A stretch of 64,000 bases of DNA. Source: Chromobacterium paludis (GTDB taxonomy: Bacteria > Pseudomonadota > Gammaproteobacteria > Burkholderiales > Chromobacteriaceae). The notes under the pieces were generated by a model. The model was not told the origin of the DNA and did no database searches. It worked only from the letters and a program-made list of their open reading frames with translations. Position numbers and translations under genes: made by a program. Below are positions 37,946 through 47,073 of the stretch, one piece after another; the first letter of the stretch is position 1; each line of letters starts with the position of its first letter. The stretch spans positions 62,001-126,000 of the forward strand of contig NZ_CP043473.1 of the NCBI RefSeq assembly GCF_008275125.1, in the 5' to 3' direction.

Positions 37946-38923
37946 ATGAAATTAGCGACCTATCACAACCACACCCGCGACGGCCAGCTGATGGTGGTCA
38001 GCCGCGACCTCTCCCGCGCCGTGGCGGTGCCCGCCATCGCCGCCACGCTGCAGGCCGCGCTGGACAACTGGGCCCAGGTTGAGCCGCGTCTGAAGGAGGT
38101 CTACAACGCGATCAACCACGGCCAGGTGCCGGATGAAGTGGCCTTCGACGCCCAGCGCTGTCTGAGCCCGCTGCCGCGCGCCTACCAGTGGGCCGACGGC
38201 AGCGCCTACTTGAACCACGTGGAGCTGGTGCGCAAGGCGCGCGGCGCCGAGGTGCCGGAAAGCTTCTACACCGACCCCTTGATGTACCAGGGCGGCTCCG
38301 ACGCCTTCCTGGCGCCGACGGCCGACATTCCGCTGCGCGACGAAGCCTGGGGTTTGGACTTCGAAGGCGAGGTGGCGGTGATCACCGGCGACGTGCCGCT
38401 GGGCGCGCCGGCCGATGAAAAGCACATCCGCCTGTTGATGCTGGTGAACGACGTGACCCTGCGCAACCTGATCCCGGCGGAGCTGGCCAAAGGCTTCGGC
38501 TTCTTCCAGAGCAAGCCGGCCACCGCCTTCTCGCCGGTCGCCGTCACCCCGGACGAGTTGGGCGAAGCCTGGCAGGGCGGCAAAGTGCATCTGCCGCTGC
38601 AGGTGGACTACAACGGCGCCTTCTACGGCAATCCCAACTGCGGCGTGGAAATGCAATTCAGCTTCCCGCAGCTGGTGGCGCACGTATCCAAAACGCGCGA
38701 GCTGGTGGCCGGCTCCATCGTCGGCTCCGGCACCATCTCGAACAAGGACCGCAGCGTAGGCTCCTGCTGCCTGGCCGAGCAACGCATGATCGAGACCATC
38801 GAGCAGGGCGCGCCCAAGACGCCGTTCATGAAGGTGGGCGACACCGTGCGCATCGAGATGAAGAACGCCTCCGGGCAAAGCATTTTCGGCGCCATCGCCC
38901 AGGCCGTGGCCAAGCATGGCTGA
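37946..38923 (+). CDS. fahA: Fumarylacetoacetate hydrolase (fumarylacetoacetase)
   Basis: Splits fumarylacetoacetate into fumarate and acetoacetate, the last step of tyrosine breakdown. The 325-residue protein belongs to the FAH superfamily. The metal-binding glutamates are in LDFEGEVAVITGD, and a later catalytic-domain stretch reads GSGTISNKDRSVGSCC. It is shorter than eukaryotic FAH (about 420 residues) but usual for betaproteobacteria. I prefer ATG 37946 (MKLATYHNHTRD) to an ATG 17 codons upstream because homologues start here. It overlaps maiA by 8 bases. Confidence 0.92.
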   Translation: MKLATYHNHTRDGQLMVVSRDLSRAVAVPAIAATLQAALDNWAQVEPRLKEVYNAINHGQVPDEVAFDAQRCLSPLPRAYQWADGSAYLNHVELVRKARGAEVPESFYTDPLMYQGGSDAFLAPTADIPLRDEAWGLDFEGEVAVITGDVPLGAPADEKHIRLLMLVNDVTLRNLIPAELAKGFGFFQSKPATAFSPVAVTPDELGEAWQGGKVHLPLQVDYNGAFYGNPNCGVEMQFSFPQLVAHVSKTRELVAGSIVGSGTISNKDRSVGSCCLAEQRMIETIEQGAPKTPFMKVGDTVRIEMKNASGQSIFGAIAQAVAKHG

Positions 38924-39560
38924 GCGCATCCTCTACGGCTATTACCGCTCCAGCGCGGCCTACCGGGTACGCATCGCGCTGAACCTGAAAGGCCTGGCCT
39001 ATCAGTACCGCGCGGTGAATCTGCTCAAGGGCGAGCAAAGAAGCGCCGAGTATCTGGCGATCAATCCGCACGGCCTGGTGCCGCTGCTGGACGACGGCGG
39101 CGTGCAAATCGCGCAGTCGCTGGCCATTTGCGAATATCTGGACGAGGCCTACCCGGAAGGCACCAGGCTGCTGCCGGCCGCCCCGGCGGCGCGCGCGCAG
39201 GCGCGCGCCATCGCGCTGGCCATCGCCGCGGACATCCATCCGCTGCAGAACCCGCGCGTGGGCAAGCATCTGCAGGCGGCGTTCGGCGCGAGCGAGGAAG
39301 GCAAGGCCGAGTGGATCCGCCACTGGATCCGCACCGGCTTCGATGCGTTGGAACAGCAACTGGCGCGGAGAGCCGGCCGCTATGCGGTGGGCGACGAGCC
39401 GAGCCTGGCCGACATCTGCCTGCTGCCGCAAGTGTTCAGCGCGCGCCGCTTCGGCGTGGACCTGGCGCCGTATCCGACCCTAGTCCGCATCGCGGAGGCG
39501 CTGGAAGCGATTCCGGCGTTTGCCGACGCCCATCCGTCCAAACAGCCGGACGCGGTGTAA
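38916..39560 (+). CDS. maiA: Maleylacetoacetate isomerase (zeta-class GST)
   Basis: Glutathione-dependent cis-trans isomerase that turns maleylacetoacetate into fumarylacetoacetate. The 214-residue protein has the zeta-class N-terminal motif YYRSSAAYRVRIALNLKG with the active-site SSA(A)YR, then NPHGLVPLLDDG and QSLAICEYLDE, and an all-helical C-terminal domain. Its ATG overlaps the fahA stop codon, so the two are translated together. The gene order hpd-hmgA-fahA-maiA gives the complete route from 4-hydroxyphenylpyruvate to fumarate and acetoacetate. Confidence 0.95.
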   Translation: MAERILYGYYRSSAAYRVRIALNLKGLAYQYRAVNLLKGEQRSAEYLAINPHGLVPLLDDGGVQIAQSLAICEYLDEAYPEGTRLLPAAPAARAQARAIALAIAADIHPLQNPRVGKHLQAAFGASEEGKAEWIRHWIRTGFDALEQQLARRAGRYAVGDEPSLADICLLPQVFSARRFGVDLAPYPTLVRIAEALEAIPAFADAHPSKQPDAV

Positions 39561-39571
39561 GTGCTTGATTG

Positions 39572-39610
39572 AACGGCGAGGCCGCTCCGGCGGCCTCGCC
39601 GTTTGTTTTT
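39572..39610 (+). terminator. Strong terminator of the tyrosine cluster
   Basis: A 14-bp perfect stem AACGGCGAGGCCGC / GCGGCCTCGCCGTT with loop TCCG, then TGTTTTT. Confidence 0.92.
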
Positions 39611-39648
39611 CCCACGCTAGGGCGGATTCGTTTTTTCGCAATTTAAGC

Positions 39649-39677
39649 TTGACGCCAAGGGCGTCCTCTGATTAAAT
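39649..39677 (+). promoter_or_regulatory. Promoter of the tRNA-Phe pair
   Basis: TTGACG (39649-39654), a 17-base spacer and TTAAAT (39672-39677), 39 bases before the first tRNA. A GC-rich discriminator (GGCGCG) follows, as expected for stringently controlled stable RNA. Confidence 0.65.
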
Positions 39678-39716
39678 GCATGGCTCTGACGGCGCGACAG
39701 CGCGGTTGGTAGCAGT

Positions 39717-39792
39717 GGCCAGTTAGCTCAGTTGGTAGAGCAGCGGATTGAAAATCCGCGTGTCCGTGGTTCGATTCCGCGACTGGCCACCA
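39717..39792 (+). tRNA. tRNA-Phe (anticodon GAA), copy 1
   Basis: A 76-base cloverleaf with encoded CCA. The acceptor GGCCAGT / ACTGGCC, anticodon stem GCGGA/TCCGC with loop TTGAAAA (anticodon GAA), and T arm CCGTG-GTTCGATT-CCGCG are visible. Confidence 0.97.
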
Positions 39793-39798
39793 CAGCAA

Positions 39799-39874
39799 GG
39801 CCAGTTAGCTCAGTTGGTAGAGCAGCGGATTGAAAATCCGCGTGTCCGTGGTTCGATTCCGCGACTGGCCACCA
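39799..39874 (+). tRNA. tRNA-Phe (anticodon GAA), copy 2
   Basis: Base-for-base identical to the copy six bases upstream, including the encoded CCA. Both are expected on one transcript. Confidence 0.97.
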
Positions 39875-39880
39875 GAATCA

Positions 39881-39913
39881 AAAAAGCCGAATCCGCAAGG
39901 GTTCGGCTTTTTG
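39881..39913. terminator. Terminator after the tRNA-Phe pair (bidirectional)
   Basis: AAAAAGCCGAA / TTCGGCTTTTT around a 10-base loop. The MFS gene on the other strand ends 10 bases away, so it probably serves both. Confidence 0.88.
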
Positions 39914-39922
39914 CATTGGATG

Positions 39923-41122
39923 CTAATTTGACGCATCCGCCGGCTGGCGGCGAGGCGAGGCGCGCGGTTGCAGGGCGGCGATCAACCATGACGCCAGTCC
40001 GGCCGCCAGCGCCAGTCTCAGGCCGGCGCGCGCGCCGTAGGCGTCGGTCAACAGGCCGCTGGCCGAGGCGCCGCCGGCCACGCCGAAGTAAATGCCGGTG
40101 ACCAGCCAGGTCAGGCTTTCCGTCAGCCGCGCGCGCGGCACCACCTTCTCCACCATCTCCATGGCCACGATCAACGTGGGCGCGAACGACAGGCCGGACA
40201 GAAACATGGCCGCCGCCAGCCAGGTGCTGCCCGGCGCTAGCGCGATGCCGACGGCGCTGAGCGCCGTGGCCGCGCAGCAATACAGCAGCAGGCGGCCCAG
40301 CGGCAAGGCCGGTTTGATGGCGCCGAAAGTCAGCCCGCCTATGCCGGAGCCCAGCGCATACAAGGCCAGCACCCAGCTGGCGGCGGATGGCGCGCCTTCG
40401 GCCTTGGCGATGGCCACGGCGCTGACGTCGATTGCGCCATTGATCGCCCCTAGCGTGCACAGCAGCAGCGCCAAGGTCGGCACAGGCAGCAGGAACAGCG
40501 CCGGGCGTCCGCTGCGCGGAGCATCGGGATGGGCCGGCGGCTCGGTGGCTTTCTGGCGCAGCAGCACGGCGACGCCGCACAGCATCAACAGCGCCGCGCA
40601 CACCGGGCCGGCCTGCGGCCAGCCGCTCATGCACAGGGCGATGGCCAGCGGCGGACCGATGACGAAGGCGATTTCGCTAAGCACGCTGTCCATGGCGAAG
40701 GCGGTGGGCAGCAGCGCCTGGCCGTCCAACAGGCGCGCCCAGCGCGTGCGGGTCATCGCCGGTATGCTGGGCAGGCAGCCTGCCAGCGCGGCGAAGACGA
40801 ACAATAGCCAGCTTGGGGCGCCCAGCCGGCTGCATAGCGCCAGCGCCAGCAAGGCCAGCGCGGCCACGGCGGCGGCAGGCGGCAGCACGCGGCTTTGGCC
40901 GTAGCGGTCCGCCAGGCGCGAGATTTGCGGCGACAGCAGGCCCGTGGCCACGGTCATGGTGGCGGCCACCGCGCCGGCCAAGCCGTAGCTGCCCTGGGTC
41001 AGCGACAGCATGGTGATGACGCCTATGCCTATCATCGCGCCAGGCAGGCGGGCCGCCCAGCTCGCCAGCGCCAGCGTGGCGACGCCGGGCGTGCGCAATA
41101 ACTGTGCGTAATGATTGGCCAT
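39923..41122 (-). CDS. MFS transporter, drug- or metabolite-efflux type
   Basis: A 399-residue membrane protein with about 12 helices and the MFS loop 2-3 motif in degenerate form (SRLADRYGQSR, near residues 66-76). The order and glycine/alanine-rich helices fit the Bcr/CmlA-like or sugar-efflux type MFS proteins; the substrate cannot be told. I chose ATG 41122 (MANHYAQLLRT); the frame upstream extends into the neighbouring promoter region. It is transcribed alone, divergent from the HAD phosphatase gene, and shares a terminator with the tRNA-Phe genes. Confidence 0.82.
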   Translation of the reverse strand: MANHYAQLLRTPGVATLALASWAARLPGAMIGIGVITMLSLTQGSYGLAGAVAATMTVATGLLSPQISRLADRYGQSRVLPPAAAVAALALLALALCSRLGAPSWLLFVFAALAGCLPSIPAMTRTRWARLLDGQALLPTAFAMDSVLSEIAFVIGPPLAIALCMSGWPQAGPVCAALLMLCGVAVLLRQKATEPPAHPDAPRSGRPALFLLPVPTLALLLCTLGAINGAIDVSAVAIAKAEGAPSAASWVLALYALGSGIGGLTFGAIKPALPLGRLLLYCCAATALSAVGIALAPGSTWLAAAMFLSGLSFAPTLIVAMEMVEKVVPRARLTESLTWLVTGIYFGVAGGASASGLLTDAYGARAGLRLALAAGLASWLIAALQPRASPRRQPADASN

Positions 41123-41240
41123 GCGGCGAACTCCTGGCGGCGGGGAATAGGTCAAGTTATCTATGGCTTGTGGCTTTGTCAATTTGAGGACTGTCGGGCG
41201 GACGCGGCTATAATCGTGCGTTTCGCCTTGAAAGACCGCC

Positions 41241-42038
41241 ATGCCCTACCGCCTGATCGCCACCGACCTGGACGGCACGCTGCTGGACCAGCACCACGCC
41301 GTGACTCCCTTGACCGCCCAGACGCTGCAGGCTTTGCAGGCGCGCGGCGTCGCCTTGGCGCTGGCCACGGGGCGCCATTACCGCGACGTGCGGGAGGTGA
41401 GGGAGGCGTTGGCGGTGCCGGCCTATCTGATCAGCTCCAACGGCGCGCGCGTGCATGGCTTGGACGATGAGTTGATCTTCGGCCTGGACATAGAGGCGGA
41501 GCTGGTGCGGGAAATCTCCCGGCCGGCTTTTTCCGACGGCGTGGCCATGCATTACTTCCTGGACGACGGCTGGTTGGCCAATGGCCGCTCGCCCCTGTTG
41601 GACGCGTTGATTCCGGGCGATACGCCGCCGTATGCGGTGATGGACTTGCGCGGGCATGACGGCGAGGGCGTCTACAAAGTGCTTTACGTCGCGCCGCATG
41701 AGCATCTGCTGCAACTGGAGGCCGAGCTGCGCGCGCGCTTCGGCGATCGGCTTTACATCACCTTCTCGCTGGATTTTTGCCTGGAGGTGATGGCTGCGGG
41801 CGTGTCCAAGGGCGGGGCGCTCAAGCTGGTGTTGGCGCGGCTGGGGCTGGAGGCGGGCGCCTGCATCGCCTTCGGCGATGGGCAAAACGACATCGAGCTG
41901 CTGCAGGCCGCCGGCCATCCGCGCTTGATGGGCAATGCGCATGCCCGATTGCGGCAGGCCCTGCCGGACGCGCCGCGCATCTACCATCATGCGGATTCCG
42001 GCATGGCGCGCCATCTGCGCGAGGCATTCGGCCTATGA
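41241..42038 (+). CDS. HAD-superfamily hydrolase, Cof type
   Basis: A 265-residue phosphatase of the Cof/YidA subfamily. HAD motif I is ATDLDGTLLD, with nucleophile D9 and acid/base D11; motif II is SSNGARV; motif III lysine is in SKGGALKLVL; motif IV is FGDGQNDIELL. The inserted C2-type cap lies between about residues 85 and 185. Relatives dephosphorylate sugar phosphates or flavin precursors; the substrate is unknown here. It is followed by a terminator shared with ptsG. Confidence 0.87.
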   Translation: MPYRLIATDLDGTLLDQHHAVTPLTAQTLQALQARGVALALATGRHYRDVREVREALAVPAYLISSNGARVHGLDDELIFGLDIEAELVREISRPAFSDGVAMHYFLDDGWLANGRSPLLDALIPGDTPPYAVMDLRGHDGEGVYKVLYVAPHEHLLQLEAELRARFGDRLYITFSLDFCLEVMAAGVSKGGALKLVLARLGLEAGACIAFGDGQNDIELLQAAGHPRLMGNAHARLRQALPDAPRIYHHADSGMARHLREAFGL

Positions 42039-42131
42039 GGGGAGGGCGTCTGCCAGGCCGCGCGCCGGGATAGACGGTCGCGCTGCGCAGCCGGCGGCCT
42101 GGGGATCGCCTGGCCGGCAGGGCGGCGCGCA

Positions 42132-42168
42132 AAGCAAAACGCCAGCGGGGTAGCGCTGGCGTTTTGCT
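42132..42168. terminator. Bidirectional terminator between the HAD gene and ptsG
   Basis: GCAAAACGCCAGCG (from 42134) pairs with CGCTGGCGTTTTGC (to 42167) around a short loop, with A-rich and T-rich stem ends. Confidence 0.85.
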
Positions 42169-42188
42169 TGGGCCGGAGACTTGGCCGC

Positions 42189-43949
42189 TTAGGCGAGCAG
42201 GGCGGCAGCGAGGGCCGCGGCTTGGTCGCCTACGATCAGGTGCAGCGTGCCCGGGGACACTTGGGTCACCGCGCTGACGCCGGCGGCGCGGGCCGCGGCT
42301 TCATTGAAGCGGCTGGCGTCCTTCAGTTCCACGCGCAGGCGGGTGTGGGCGATGGCCTCTACCTTGGCCACGTTGGCGTTGCCGCCCAGGGCCTGTTTCA
42401 GCGCGGCCACGTCAGCCTTGGCTGCGGCGGCCGGGGCTGCCGGGGCGGCTTGCGCCGGCGCGCTGGCAGCCGGCGCGGAGGACAGCTCGGCGTCGCTGCC
42501 GGCGCTGCGCAGGTAGATTTCCATATCGGTCTTCAGGTTTTCGGACAGCGGTCCGAAAATGGCCTGGATGCCGCTGCCGACCACGACGACGCCGGACGCG
42601 CCCATGCCTTTCAGCTTGGCCTGGTCAACCTTGGCGGTATCCTGCACCGCGATGCGCAGACGGGTGATGCAAGCGTCCAGGCTGCGGATGTTGGAGCGGC
42701 CGCCGAAGGCCAGCACCAGTTCGCGGGCGCGTTGGTCTTCGCTGACGGCGACGGCGGTTTCGCCATTGTCGTCTTCACGGCCCGGGGTCTTCAGGTTGAA
42801 CTTGGCGATCACGAAGCGGAACACGCTGTAGTAGATCACGGCGTAGATCGGGCCGAGGATGAACACATAGGCGGCATGCTTGGACTTATCGCCGATCAGG
42901 TTGAACATCAGGAAGTCGATGCCGCCCTGGGAGAAAGTGAAGCCCATGTGCATGTCCAGCGTGTTGGCCACGAACTGGGTGGAGGCGGCCAGCAGAGCAT
43001 GGATCACGTACAGCACCGGCGCCACGAACAGGAAGGAGAACTCGATCGGCTCGGTGATGCCGGTCAGGAACGAGGTCAGCGCGGCGGAGATCATGATGCC
43101 GCCAACCTTGGCGCGGTTTTCCGGCTTGGCCGAGTGCCAGATGGCGATGGCGGCGGCCGGCAGGCCGAACATCTTGAACAGGAAGGCGCCGGACAGCACG
43201 CCGGCGGTGTGGTCGCCGGCGAAGAAGCGGTTGATGTCGCCGTGGATGTGCTTGCCGGTGGCGTCGACGAAATCGCCCATTTCAAAGAAGAACGGCACGT
43301 TCCAGATGTGGTGCAGGCCGAACGGGATCAGCATACGTTCCACGAAGCCGTACACGGTGGCGGCGGTGCGCGGATCGCTCACGGCGGCCCATTGCGAGAA
43401 CGCCTTGATGCCGTTGCCGATCGGGGGCCACACGAAGGACAGCACCGCGCCCAGGCCGATGGCGCTGATGGCGGTGACGATGGGCACGAAGCGCTTGCCG
43501 GCAAAGAAGCCCAGGTATTCAGGCAGACTGATCCGGTAGAAGCGGTTGAACATATAGGCCGCCAGGCAGCCGGCGAGAATGCCGCCGAACACGCCGGTCT
43601 GGATGGACGGCAGGCCCATGATGGTGTCCGGCTTGATGCCCATCAGGCCAGCCATCACGCCGAGGGTGACGGTGGTGACCAGGTGGCCGATCACGGCGGC
43701 GATGGCCGCGACGCCATCGTTTTCAGTGAAGCCCAGCGCCACGCCGACGGCGAAGATCAGCGGCAGATTGCCGAAGATCACGTCGCCGGAGTTTTTCATC
43801 AAGGACAGAATCGCCAGGACGACCGTGTTTGTGGTGTGAAAGTCGGTGGCGCCGATGCCGAGCAGCAGGCCGGCCACCGGCAGAACCGACACCGGCAGCA
43901 TCAGCGACTTGCCTATCTTCTGCAGAAAAGCGAACGATTGACTAAACAT
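42189..43949 (-). CDS. ptsG: PTS glucose-type EIICB transporter with a second, degenerate EIIB-like domain
   Basis: Transports and phosphorylates sugar. The 586-residue protein has an EIIC membrane domain (residues 1-385) close to E. coli Pts[16 protein letters not shown] at the N terminus, the substrate-site [10 protein letters not shown] (211-220), and [10 protein letters not shown] with E300. The linker LKTPGRED leads to an EIIB domain with the phosphorylated cysteine C427 in LDACITRLR. After an Ala/Pro-rich linker (490-510) comes a second EIIB-like domain (512-586) where the cysteine position holds alanine (A534, in AIAHTRLR). It lacks EIIA, which the neighbouring fusion protein supplies. 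Glucose is the likely substrate; N-acetylglucosamine cannot be excluded. Confidence 0.88.
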   Translation of the reverse strand: MFSQSFAFLQKIGKSLMLPVSVLPVAGLLLGIGATDFHTTNTVVLAILSLMKNSGDVIFGNLPLIFAVGVALGFTENDGVAAIAAVIGHLVTTVTLGVMAGLMGIKPDTIMGLPSIQTGVFGGILAGCLAAYMFNRFYRISLPEYLGFFAGKRFVPIVTAISAIGLGAVLSFVWPPIGNGIKAFSQWAAVSDPRTAATVYGFVERMLIPFGLHHIWNVPFFFEMGDFVDATGKHIHGDINRFFAGDHTAGVLSGAFLFKMFGLPAAAIAIWHSAKPENRAKVGGIMISAALTSFLTGITEPIEFSFLFVAPVLYVIHALLAASTQFVANTLDMHMGFTFSQGGIDFLMFNLIGDKSKHAAYVFILGPIYAVIYYSVFRFVIAKFNLKTPGREDDNGETAVAVSEDQRARELVLAFGGRSNIRSLDACITRLRIAVQDTAKVDQAKLKGMGASGVVVVGSGIQAIFGPLSENLKTDMEIYLRSAGSDAELSSAPAASAPAQAAPAAPAAAAKADVAALKQALGGNANVAKVEAIAHTRLRVELKDASRFNEAAARAAGVSAVTQVSPGTLHLIVGDQAAALAAALLA

Positions 43950-44127
43950 GATTATTATCCTGCTTTGACATGCTTATGGAATGTCGAGCGGCTGTGAGGC
44001 CGTCCCCTCTACTACAAAGTCTCGCCGCGGGTTAAGGCTGCGGGAGTGGCGCCGGACGGCATCGAGTCTCCCCGATGGTCTCCCCGTCCAGCGCCGCGGC
44101 CCCCGCCCGCGCCGACACTTATTTCTA

Positions 44128-46641
44128 TTAACGAGCGTGTTGATTCAAGTAATGGCGGACATCGGTCGCGGTGGACAGCGCCAGCACGTCTTGGGCCAGC
44201 TGCTGGCATTCCGCCAGGCTCCAGCGCGCCAGCGTGGCCTTGACCGAGGCGACGGCCGGCGTGCTGGCCGACAGCTCCTGCACGCCCATGCCCACCAACA
44301 GCGGCGCCGCGCGTTCGTCGGAGGCCAGGCCGCCGCAGACGCCCACCCACTTGCCGTGAGCGCGCGCGCCTTCGCAGGTCAGCGCGATCATCGCCAGCAC
44401 GGCCGGATGCAGCGCATCGGCCTGCTTGGCCAGTTGCGGGTGGCCGCGGTCCATCGCCAGCACGTACTGCGTCAGGTCGTTGGTGCCGATGGAGAAGAAG
44501 TCCACTTCCGGCGCGAAGCGCGCGGCCAGTACGGCGGCCGACGGCACTTCCACCATGATGCCTACCTTGACGTCGCTGATGCCCAGCGCGGCCTGCTCCT
44601 CGGCCAGGATGGCGCGGGCGGCGCGCAGCTCTTCCAGCGAGGCCACCATCGGGAACATGATGTGCAGGCGGGTCAGCGGCGCGGCTTGCAGAATGGCGCG
44701 CAGCTGGGTGCGCAGCAGGTCCGGGCGGTCCAGGCTCACGCGGATGCCGCGCAGGCCCAGGAAGGGGTTGTCTTCCTTGGGCAGCGGCAGGTAGGACAAG
44801 GGCTTGTCGCCGCCCACGTCCAGCGTGCGAACCACCAGCGGGCGGTCCTTGCCCAGCGCTTCGGCCACGGCGCAATATTCGGCCGCTTGTTCCTGCTCGG
44901 TCGGCGCGGTGTCGCGGTTGTCGAACAGGAATTCCGAGCGCAACAGGCCCACGCCTTCGGCGCCCTTGGCCACCGCTTCGCGCGCGTCGGCGGCGTTGCG
45001 GATATTGGCCACCACGTCGATGCGCACGCCGTCGCTGGTCTGCGCCGGCTGCATGGAGCTCTTGGCCTCGGCGGCGCGGCGCTCGGCCAGGCGGGCGATT
45101 TCCTGCTCGGCGGCGGCCAGGTCTTCAGCACTCGGCGCGATGGCCAGCGTGCCTTCGTTGCCGTTCAGGATCACTTGCAGGCCTTCCGGCAGCTTCAGCG
45201 CGGCCTGGGAGATGCCGCAGATCGCCGGTATGCCCAGCGAGCGGGCCAGGATGGCCACGTGGCTGGTGGCGCCGCCGGTGCGGGTACAGAAGCCCATCAC
45301 CTTGGACGGATCAAGAGACGCGGTGTCGGACGGGGCCAGGTCTTCGGCGATCAGGATGGAGCCGGCCGGCAGCACCAGCGCGGCCTGCTTCACGCCGGCC
45401 AGCAGGGCCAGCACGCGGCGGCCCACGTCGCGGATGTCGTTGGCGCGTTCGCGCAGCAGCGGGTTGTCTTGCGCTTCCAGGCGCGCGGAGTAGGCGCTGA
45501 AGGCGGCGCGCCAGGACCAGGCGGCGGACTTGCCCTCGGCCAGGCCGGCGTAGGTCTGCGCCAGCAGGTCCGGGTCTTGCAGCAGTTCCTGGTGCATGGA
45601 CAGGATGGCTTGCTTGGCGGGGTCGGTCAGCTGTGCCTTGACCAGATCGAGCTGGGCGGCGGCTTCCTCGGTGGCGCGGGCGAAAGCCTGTTGCTCCACA
45701 TTGGCGCCCTTGCCCTGTTCCGTTACGTCGAATTCCTGCAGGCGGTGGTGCACGATGCGGCCGATGGCGATGCCGGGCGAGGCGCCCACGCCGGCCAGCT
45801 GGGTGTCGCTGTCTTCTTGCTGGGCGGAAACGGAAACCGCGGCCGGGGCGACCGGCGCTTCGTCGGCCTTCTCGCCGCAGCGGTCGTTCAGCAGCTGGGT
45901 CAGTTGCGCGATGGCGTCGTCGGCGTCGCCGCCCTGGGCGCGGATGCGTACCTGGTCGCCCAGCTTGGTGGCCAGGCCCATGATGGCAACCACGGATTTG
46001 GCGTTGGCTTCCTTGTCGCCCAGGATCAGCTGGATGTCGGAAGAGAAGCTCTTGGCCTTGCTGGCGAACACGGCGGCCGGGCGGGCGTGCAGGCCGGCCG
46101 GATTGCCGATGGCGATGTCGGCCGACAATTGCGGCTCGCCAGCGACGGCTTGCAGCACGTCATGGCCGTTGGCCAGTTGCAGCGACAGCACCACGTCGCG
46201 GCCGGCGTTGACCATGCCTTGCGCGGGCTGCATGCGGGCGACGGTCTCGCCATTGGTGACGATGATCTGGGTCAGCAGGCTGGCGGCTTTGCGGCCCACC
46301 AGGTCCAGGTCGAAGTCGATGACCGGCTGGCCCACGCTGACTTGCTGGCCTTGCTCCACCAGCGGGAAAAAGCCCTCGCCTTTCAGCATCACGGTGTCGA
46401 TGCCGATGTGCACCATGACTTCCACGCCTTCCGCAGTGGTGATGGTGAGCGCGTGATGGGCGGCGTGCAGATTGCTGATCACGCCGCTGACCGGCGCCAG
46501 CAGGCTGCCGGAGGTAGGGTCGAGCGAAACGCCGTCGCCCACCATCTTGCCGGCGAATACCGGGTCCGGAACGCTGTCCAAGGGGACTAGCCATCCGGAA
46601 AGGGGGGCCAGGATGTCTAGTCTTGGTGCGGAGGTGCCCAT
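44128..46641 (-). CDS. PTS EIIA-HPr-Enzyme I fusion (phosphoenolpyruvate-protein phosphotransferase)
   Basis: An 837-residue fusion that carries phosphate from phosphoenolpyruvate to the transporter. The domains in order are: EIIA of the glucose type (1-150; phosphorylated H78 in VMVHIGIDT, helper H63), HPr (170-255; H185 in NPAGLHARPAA), and Enzyme I (282-837; H461 in GGATSHVAILARS, and the PEP-utiliser signature DFFSIGTNDLTQYVLAMDR). The layout resembles NagF-type proteins. It lies 178 bases upstream of ptsG in the same direction, so the pair forms a complete route from PEP to sugar. ATG 46641 has the ribosome site AGGAG. A HexR-like palindrome lies about 200 bases upstream. Confidence 0.93.
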   Translation of the reverse strand: MGTSAPRLDILAPLSGWLVPLDSVPDPVFAGKMVGDGVSLDPTSGSLLAPVSGVISNLHAAHHALTITTAEGVEVMVHIGIDTVMLKGEGFFPLVEQGQQVSVGQPVIDFDLDLVGRKAASLLTQIIVTNGETVARMQPAQGMVNAGRDVVLSLQLANGHDVLQAVAGEPQLSADIAIGNPAGLHARPAAVFASKAKSFSSDIQLILGDKEANAKSVVAIMGLATKLGDQVRIRAQGGDADDAIAQLTQLLNDRCGEKADEAPVAPAAVSVSAQQEDSDTQLAGVGASPGIAIGRIVHHRLQEFDVTEQGKGANVEQQAFARATEEAAAQLDLVKAQLTDPAKQAILSMHQELLQDPDLLAQTYAGLAEGKSAAWSWRAAFSAYSARLEAQDNPLLRERANDIRDVGRRVLALLAGVKQAALVLPAGSILIAEDLAPSDTASLDPSKVMGFCTRTGGATSHVAILARSLGIPAICGISQAALKLPEGLQVILNGNEGTLAIAPSAEDLAAAEQEIARLAERRAAEAKSSMQPAQTSDGVRIDVVANIRNAADAREAVAKGAEGVGLLRSEFLFDNRDTAPTEQEQAAEYCAVAEALGKDRPLVVRTLDVGGDKPLSYLPLPKEDNPFLGLRGIRVSLDRPDLLRTQLRAILQAAPLTRLHIMFPMVASLEELRAARAILAEEQAALGISDVKVGIMVEVPSAAVLAARFAPEVDFFSIGTNDLTQYVLAMDRGHPQLAKQADALHPAVLAMIALTCEGARAHGKWVGVCGGLASDERAAPLLVGMGVQELSASTPAVASVKATLARWSLAECQQLAQDVLALSTATDVRHYLNQHAR

Positions 46642-46838
46642 GTGAAACTCCTCAATTCGTGGATAATTCCAGTCGTTTTATTACGAGCGTCAATCAAACC
46701 GATTCTATTTGCGCCAGCGCAAGGCCATTTGAGAGCGAGCTTGACCTTATCGCCTGCGCTGACTGGCTTTCGGCAATTATATACGGGCCGAGAGCGGCTG
46801 GCATTGACGGCTGTGTCGAGGTATATCTTGCCAAGGAT

Positions 46839-46853
46839 TGTAGTTAAACTACA
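46839..46853. promoter_or_regulatory. HexR-like palindrome upstream of the PTS genes
   Basis: TGTAGTT-A-AACTACA is a perfect 15-base palindrome, close to sites described for the RpiR-family glucose regulator HexR (TGTA...TACA with an AT-rich centre). It stands 198 bases before the EIIA-HPr-EI start. The surrounding gap 46642-47073 holds no gene that I can support. Confidence 0.5.
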
Positions 46854-47035
46854 TGCAAATTACGCAGCAGCTTGATGGCAATCAACAAAATGTGCAAGTT
46901 TGAATTGTTCGGATCGGCTGCTGCGTTGCAGCATTTTGGGGCGGGGCGCGAGTTGAGGCTTGATTGCCTTGAAGTTGGCGCGAAATGCGCAGGCGGGACG
47001 GCTGTTGCTTTTTTGTAGTGAAACTCTAAATTCCC

Positions 47036-47068
47036 TCAGCCGCCGCCCGGCCTGGTGGCGGGCGGCGG
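47036..47068 (-). terminator. Probable terminator of the DoxX gene
   Basis: A perfect 10-bp stem CCGCCGCCCG (47040-47049) / CGGGCGGCGG (47059-47068), five bases past the stop codon on the minus strand. The sequence that follows is only moderately T-rich. Confidence 0.5.
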
Positions 47069-47073
47069 AACGT

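Noticed and set aside
39717..39913. A genomic island inserted at tRNA-Phe
   Set aside because: No integrase follows and no tRNA 3'-end repeat is visible nearby; the flanking genes look like core chromosome.
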